Shown here piece after piece: positions 5,277 to 8,265 of a DNA stretch of 8,265 nucleotides. How positions within the stretch are numbered: position 1 is the first letter of the stretch; each line of letters begins with the position of its first letter. A program made the position numbers and the translations under genes. The stretch comes from Thiohalospira sp051745535 (GTDB lineage: Bacteria; Pseudomonadota; Gammaproteobacteria; Thiohalospirales; Thiohalospiraceae): NCBI GenBank assembly GCA_051745535.1, contig JBNJED010000066.1:1-8265 (forward strand). Reading direction: 5' to 3'. The notes below the pieces were generated by a model. It was not told where the DNA came from. It did not search any database and saw only the letters and a list, made by a program, of their open reading frames with translations.

Positions 5277-5517
5277 CCCCTTGGCCACCCCCATCATTGG
5301 GCTCTTCTCCCATTCGGTCGAAGTCGTCCGGCACCTCGATCTGCCCCTTGAGGAAGCCGATCCGACGGGACTGGGCCGGCTCGGGGGAGTCAAACCAGGT
5401 CAGACGGGCCACCGGCTTCCCGGCCCGGGCGATGATCACCGGCTCACCCTGACTGACCTTGTCCAGGAGGCGCGCGAGATGGGTCTTGGCTTCGTCGATG
5501 TCGATGGTTTCTGTCAT
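5263..5517 (-). CDS. Orphan Phd/YefM-type antitoxin
   Basis: An 84-residue protein with the Phd/YefM fold signature: IDIDEAKTHLARLLDKVSQGEPVIIARAGKPVARLTWFD (5-43), followed by the typical connector IGFLKGQIEVPDDFDRMGEE (53-72). Such antitoxins bind operator DNA through the N-terminal domain and wrap a toxin, usually a PIN-domain VapC, with the C-terminal part. Here the tail after GEE turns into PNDGGGQGVVTP, which does not look like the usual helix. No toxin follows: the next gene downstream is the HigB-like toxin with its own promoter. The ribosome binding site is weak (GGGGG). It is therefore probably a leftover antitoxin, though it could still silence a related toxin elsewhere. Confidence 0.75.
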   Translation of the reverse strand: MTETIDIDEAKTHLARLLDKVSQGEPVIIARAGKPVARLTWFDSPEPAQSRRIGFLKGQIEVPDDFDRMGEEPNDGGGQGVVTP

Positions 5518-5591
5518 GAGACCCCCAGCCTTAAATCCGGGCGAGTGCCAGCGCTGACCAGCCTGCCGGCCCTCCTCGATGACCGCCGGAC

Positions 5592-5666
5592 TCAGTGGAG
5601 CAGGTACTCCTGGGGCGTCATCGCGGGTAATGGCAAGCCGTGGATGTTGAGGTCGAGCATGATCAC
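5592..5666 (-). pseudogene. PIN-domain (VapC-like) toxin remnant, 22 codons from the ATG
   Basis: Immediately after the RHH antitoxin, and overlapping its stop as GTGA, a frame reads VIMLDLNI then HGLPLPAMTPQEYLLH and stops at 5592. MLDLNI matches the start of PIN toxins, where the first aspartate is catalytic. LPLPAMTPQEYL matches their usual C-terminal ending (S-P-x-P-V-L-T-P-E-E-F-L type). The roughly 110 residues that should lie between, with the other acidic residues, are absent. The simplest reading is an in-frame internal deletion. The fragment is short, so the identification rests on both ends matching the same family in the expected position after an antitoxin. Confidence 0.6.
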
Positions 5667-5908
5667 TTGCCGTGCTTCTCGACAAGGTGATCCCGGTAGG
5701 CCTGCTCGGCATCCAGCTCAGGGGGCAAAAGGCCGGTGATCGCCTCCAGCTCGGCGCTCGGCGAATGCCGTTCCAGGGCCCTGAGCTGGCGCAGGTGCCG
5801 ATCGATGACCTCGGTCATGGTAAGCCCGTGCGCCTCGGCATACGCCTTGGCGAACTCCACATCCTGCCTGGGCAGGCGAATGGTGATCCTGGTCGTTTCC
5901 TCGGCCAT
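5663..5908 (-). CDS. Ribbon-helix-helix antitoxin (VapB/DUF6364-like)
   Basis: An 81-residue protein starting at the ATG at 5908, which has GAGG 5 nt upstream. A further in-frame ATG at 5923 is less well placed. The N-terminus TRITIRLPRQDVEFAKAYAEAHGLTMTEVIDRHLRQL (6-42) is a ribbon-helix-helix DNA-binding unit. The C-terminal half (LEAITGLLPPELDAEQAYRDHLVEKHGK) would bind the toxin. In this family the antitoxin is followed with a short overlap by a PIN toxin, and the remnant at 5592-5666 sits exactly there. The antitoxin seems intact, so it has outlived its toxin. Confidence 0.8.
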   Translation of the reverse strand: MAEETTRITIRLPRQDVEFAKAYAEAHGLTMTEVIDRHLRQLRALERHSPSAELEAITGLLPPELDAEQAYRDHLVEKHGK

Positions 5909-5943
5909 GAGAGCCTCGCCCATCGTCTCGCTACCCCGCTGAC

Positions 5944-5973
5944 AGAATAGGGCACGGACCCGCCCTCAACCAA
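5944..5973 (-). promoter_or_regulatory. Possible promoter of the RHH antitoxin block
   Basis: On the minus strand TTGGTT (5973-5968) and TATTCT (5949-5944) are 18 bp apart, 36 nt upstream of the antitoxin ATG. Matches are three of six and four of six, so support is weak. It would be divergent from the rfaH-like promoter. Confidence 0.25.
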
Positions 5974-6006
5974 TGGATGCCGGTTCCAAGCCCTGCCCCC
6001 CTGGGC

Positions 6007-6012
6007 GATAAT
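6007..6012 (+). promoter_or_regulatory. Probable -10 box (GATAAT) of the RfaH-like gene
   Basis: GATAAT matches five of six consensus positions and lies 26 nt before the ATG at 6039. The gene has a purine-rich ribosome binding site (GGGAGG) in between. No good -35 is visible. Confidence 0.4.
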
Positions 6013-6038
6013 GAGCAGAGAGAGTCAGGGAGGGAGCC

Positions 6039-6563
6039 ATGAGCGAAGAGCCGGTTTTCGGCGGCGAGGGCTGGTATCTGGTCTACACCAAGCCCCAGGC
6101 GGAGGAGCAGGCGCGGGAGAACCTGCAGAACCAGGGCTACCGCGTGTGGCTGCCCTTCGTGCGCGAGCGCAAGCGGGTGAAGGGCCGCTACAAGACGGTG
6201 GTGGAGCCGCTCTTCCCGCGCTATCTCTTCGTGCGCCTTTCCGCGGGGCTGGAGGACTGGAGCCCCATCCGCTCCACCCTGGGGGTGAGCACGCTGGTGC
6301 GCTTCGGCACCTGGCCGGCGCGGGTGCCAGACGAACTGGTGGAGGCCTTCCGCGCCACCATGGACGAGTTCGGCGTCTGCGACCTGGAGGCCCCGGCGGT
6401 GGCACCCGGCGACCGGATCCGGATCACCGAGGGCGTGATGGCCGGCTACGAGGGGATCTGCCAGGCCCGCAACAGCGGCGAGCGGGTGACCATCATGCTC
6501 AATGCCGCCGGCCAGTTCACCTCCGTGATGCTGCCGGAGGGGCAGGTTCAGCGGGTGGAGTGA
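6039..6563 (+). CDS. rfaH: RfaH/NusG-family transcription antiterminator
   Basis: This 174-residue NusG-like factor binds elongating RNA polymerase and lets it read long, poorly translated operons such as polysaccharide gene clusters. The NGN domain spans about 9-105, with GWYLVYTKPQAEEQARENLQNQGY, WLPFVRERKRVKG, then EPLFPRYLFVRL and IRSTLGVSTLVRFG. A KOW-type domain follows at about 121-174 (VAPGDRIRITEGVMAGYEGI, then VTIMLNAAGQ). Length and motifs (E. coli RfaH is 162 residues) fit the specialised RfaH/NusG-paralogue group better than the core NusG. It lies alone behind a GATAAT box. Surface-polysaccharide genes are a likely target, given the wzy-like gene in the window. I did not find an ops element there. 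Confidence 0.85.
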   Translation: MSEEPVFGGEGWYLVYTKPQAEEQARENLQNQGYRVWLPFVRERKRVKGRYKTVVEPLFPRYLFVRLSAGLEDWSPIRSTLGVSTLVRFGTWPARVPDELVEAFRATMDEFGVCDLEAPAVAPGDRIRITEGVMAGYEGICQARNSGERVTIMLNAAGQFTSVMLPEGQVQRVE

Positions 6564-6582
6564 GGCTCGATTGTAAGCGCCC

Positions 6583-6596
6583 GGTTCGATTACTCC
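6583..6596. repeat. 14-nt inverted repeat, left arm
   Basis: GGTTCGATTACTCC here is the exact reverse complement of 6674-6687, 77 nt away. It covers the stop codon of the RHH-DUF2442 gene (6590-6592), so the end of that mRNA could form a 14-bp stem. Confidence 0.7.
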
Positions 6597-7108
6597 ACCG
6601 AATCGGAATCGGCCTCCTTCTCGACCTTATCCCAGGCATTTTTGCCGGTAGCCAGGAAATACAGCGCTTGCGGGGAGTAATCGAACCCGCAGGGCCAGGC
6701 CAGCGTGGGCCAGCCATCCAGGTAGAAGCTGCGAAACTCGGACGGATCCTTGAGCGGCTGTGCCGCCGAGAAGCGCTCGATGATGTCCGAGAAGTCCACA
6801 ATGCCTTCTTCACCATCGGAGAACCGCAGCCAGATCTTGTAGCCTTCGACGTGTTTCGCCTCATCAACGGCAATCATGTCCGCCTCATTCGCACGCCCCT
6901 GCCCTGCCCGCATGGAGGCGCGAGCGTTCTCGACCTTTTTACGTAGATAGTCCTCGTACTCGCGAGCCTGCCGCTGCTGCTCGACGTAGCTTCGCATGAG
7001 TTCGCGCATGACCTGGGAAGCGGGCCGGCCCTCCCCCGCTGCAACAGCCATGAATTCGTCGCGAAGATCGGCCTCCAGCTTCATCGTGAAAACGGCGTCC
7101 TTCGCCAT
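6590..7108 (-). CDS. Fusion of an RHH-type antitoxin with a DUF2442 domain
   Basis: A 172-residue protein starting at the ATG at 7108, with GGAG 7 nt upstream. Residues 1-76 match RHH antitoxins of ParE/RelE-type pairs: AVFTMKLEADLRDEFMAVA, then RPASQVMRELMRSYVEQQRQAREYEDYLRKKVENARASMRAGQGR. Residues 78-152 match DUF2442: MIAVDEAKHVEGYKIWLRF, SDGEEGIVDFSD, PLKDPSEFRSFYLDGWPTLAWPCGFDYSPQALY. The Met at 78 looks like the original start of a free-standing DUF2442 protein, so two genes seem joined in frame. DUF2442 proteins are short and often occur beside DUF4160 partners in TA-like pairs. Their biochemical role is unclear to me. No toxin gene lies next to it. It converges on the RfaH-like gene with 26 nt between stops. 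Confidence 0.8.
   Translation of the reverse strand: MAKDAVFTMKLEADLRDEFMAVAAGEGRPASQVMRELMRSYVEQQRQAREYEDYLRKKVENARASMRAGQGRANEADMIAVDEAKHVEGYKIWLRFSDGEEGIVDFSDIIERFSAAQPLKDPSEFRSFYLDGWPTLAWPCGFDYSPQALYFLATGKNAWDKVEKEADSDSVE
6674..6687. repeat. 14-nt inverted repeat, right arm
   Basis: GGAGTAATCGAACC, the partner of 6583-6596. It lies inside the DUF2442 coding region at the GFDYSP codons (minus strand). Confidence 0.7.
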
Positions 7109-7140
7109 GTCATCGCTCCCCCCGAATACGGCATAGTGCT

Positions 7141-7180
7141 CACAACGTATATATCTCATCACGATATGGACAACCTTGTG
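7141..7180. promoter_or_regulatory. AT-rich divergent control region with nested inverted repeats
   Basis: ATATC (7151-7155) and GATAT (7163-7167) form an inverted repeat nested within CACAA (7141-7145) and TTGTG (7176-7180). The region separates the divergent RHH-DUF2442 and ERCC4 genes and is far more AT-rich than its surroundings. On the minus strand TTGTCC lies just upstream of a TATATA stretch. A leftward promoter with an RHH operator is plausible but not proven. Confidence 0.4.
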
Positions 7181-7199
7181 GGATGCTACGCTAGCATCC
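7181..7199. repeat. Perfect palindrome GGATGCTA-CGC-TAGCATCC before the nuclease gene
   Basis: Two 8-bp arms with a 3-nt centre end one base before the ATG at 7201. It could be an operator or a leader hairpin. There is no T-run, so it is not a standard terminator. If the ATG at 7201 were used, this hairpin would occupy its ribosome binding site. Confidence 0.6.
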
Positions 7200-7227
7200 G
7201 ATGCCCTCACCGGATCAGGAAACGCCC

Positions 7228-8265
7228 TTGAGCACCTACTGGCGACTCCAGCGCACTGGCGACGACAAGTTCCCCTACCGGATCACCCTGGAGAGCGACG
7301 GCGAGGTGACTCTGGCGCTGCGGGCGAAGGACCGCTGGCCGGGGCCGCAGGGCAATGTCTTCTGTCTGCGGGAGCAGGAGCCGCCGGAGGGACCGGTGGA
7401 GGAGCTGGAGTACGTCCCGGTGACCTCGCTCAACCGCTTCGGCAAGAAGCTGGCCGTGACCCTGGATCGCCGGCGCCAGCGCCGCTGCGACTTCCTCTTC
7501 CTCACCCGGGCGTACAAGAACAAGCCCGGCGAGTACGAGCAGATCTTCTTCCGCACCCAGGGGGCGGTGAAGGCGCACAAGACCCGGGGGCGGACCCAGC
7601 TCTTCGGGGACCACCCGGTCACGGCCCTCATCGACCGCGCCGAGCGCTATCCCTGGCGCTTCTCGGGGGCGGAAACCCGGCGAGAGCCCCTGCCGGCCGG
7701 GGACTACGCCCTGGAGGTGGACGGCCGGATCCAGGCGCTGGTGGAGCGCAAGACCTTCGACAACCTCCTGAGTGATTTCGGCCAGATCCAGATCCTCCAC
7801 CAGCAGCTGGCCGAGCTGGCCACCTACCCCCATCCGGCCCTGGTGATCGAGGCGGAGTACGGCGACTTCCTGGATCCCAAGCGGGTGGCGCCGTGGCCCG
7901 CCACCCACACCGCCCGGCTCATCGCGGAGATCCAGGCCCTGCACCCCACCCTGCCGGTGATCTTTGCCGGCAACCGCAAGCAGGCCAACGAGTGGTGTCA
8001 TGGCCTGTTCCGGGCGGTGGCAGCGCGGCTCGCCGAGCCGGCGCCGGAGGCGGTGGCCGAGGTGCAGGGACGGCATACCCGATCCGGAGGGGAAGGCGGC
8101 TGGGCGCTGACGGTGCGCCGGGAGGTGCTCCAGGAGCTGCCGGAGCGCTTCACCATGGCCATGCTGCGCAAGCGCTTCCCGGACCGGGAGGCCCGGGAGC
8201 TACGCAGCGTCCTCACGCGGATGCGCGACGAGGGGGTGCTGCAGCGTGAGGGGCAGGGGCGCGGG
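7228..8265 (+). CDS. ERCC4/XPF-type nuclease-domain protein (partial, runs off the right edge)
   Basis: An open frame runs from the ATG at 7201 to the window end with no stop (355 codons). I prefer the in-frame TTG at 7228 because AGGAAA at 7217-7222 is 5 nt upstream, while the ATG has only a hairpin before it. The N-terminal 150 residues have no domain I recognise. The central part carries the ERCC4 nuclease motif: LPAGDYALEVDGR, then VERKTFDNLLSDF, with D168, E182-R183-K184 and D187 (numbered from 7201) as the G-D-x(n)-E-R-K-x-x-x-D catalytic signature. The fold continues through PALVIEAEYGDFL and LIAEIQALHPTLPVIFAGNRKQANEW. The visible C-terminus (FTMAMLRKRF, then ELRSVLTRMRDEGVLQREG) looks like a winged helix. 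A structure-specific endonuclease role in DNA repair or recombination is inferred from the family. Confidence 0.8.
   Translation, partial: MSTYWRLQRTGDDKFPYRITLESDGEVTLALRAKDRWPGPQGNVFCLREQEPPEGPVEELEYVPVTSLNRFGKKLAVTLDRRRQRRCDFLFLTRAYKNKPGEYEQIFFRTQGAVKAHKTRGRTQLFGDHPVTALIDRAERYPWRFSGAETRREPLPAGDYALEVDGRIQALVERKTFDNLLSDFGQIQILHQQLAELATYPHPALVIEAEYGDFLDPKRVAPWPATHTARLIAEIQALHPTLPVIFAGNRKQANEWCHGLFRAVAARLAEPAPEAVAEVQGRHTRSGGEGGWALTVRREVLQELPERFTMAMLRKRFPDREARELRSVLTRMRDEGVLQREGQGRG

Noticed and set aside
6583..6600. GGTTCGATT resembles the T-loop of a tRNA, suggesting a tRNA end or attachment site
   Set aside because: No acceptor stem, anticodon arm or CCA end can be built around it, and the second copy lies inside the DUF2442 codons in inverted orientation.
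7207..8076. Minus-strand 289-codon open frame
   Set aside because: Antisense to the ERCC4 gene, whose plus-strand frame carries the catalytic motifs; the minus translation is low complexity.
1..8265. CRISPR arrays, insertion sequences, rRNA or complete tRNA genes
   Set aside because: I saw no regularly spaced repeats, no transposase motifs and no recognisable structural RNA on either strand.

Overview
The window is GC-rich with tightly packed genes. It carries an RfaH-type antiterminator, an O-antigen ligase/polymerase-type membrane protein and what looks like the start of an EPS-associated MarR-type regulator. That set suggests a high-GC gammaproteobacterium, possibly Ectothiorhodospiraceae-like. 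The genus is inference; no ribosomal RNA or other marker gene is present.

Layout: (1) 1-49, minus strand, the first 16 codons of a probable MarR-like regulator. (2) 275-1642, plus strand, a Wzy_C/O-antigen ligase family membrane protein behind a TATAAT box. (3) 1639-5908, a continuous minus-strand block made almost entirely of toxin-antitoxin (TA) genes. In transcription order it holds a ribbon-helix-helix antitoxin, a 22-codon remnant of its PIN toxin, an orphan Phd-type antitoxin, toxin-antitoxin-chaperone module 2 (HigB/Gp49-like toxin, Xre antitoxin, SecB-like chaperone), a degraded DUF2235 alpha/beta hydrolase, a 71-residue unknown protein, and toxin-antitoxin-chaperone module 1 (DUF4258 toxin, MqsA-like zinc-finger/HTH antitoxin, SecB-like chaperone). 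(4) 6039-6563, plus strand, an RfaH/NusG-type factor. (5) 6590-7108, minus strand, a fusion of an RHH antitoxin with DUF2442. (6) About 7228 to beyond the right edge, plus strand, an ERCC4/XPF-type nuclease.

The main result is two complete toxin-antitoxin-chaperone (TAC) operons of different classes within 3.6 kb, each with its own SecB-like chaperone. Both have the order toxin, antitoxin, chaperone with 4-50 nt overlaps. In both, an AT-rich palindrome beginning TTAAC lies just before the toxin and covers the stop codon of the gene upstream. In both, the antitoxin has a C-terminal tail beyond its HTH domain that could be the chaperone-addiction segment. Around them are the remains of other modules: a PIN toxin deleted to its two ends, a Phd antitoxin with no partner, and a hydrolase that seems to have lost two internal segments and a reading frame. 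The locus reads as a hotspot where TA modules are inserted and then decay between envelope-polysaccharide genes.
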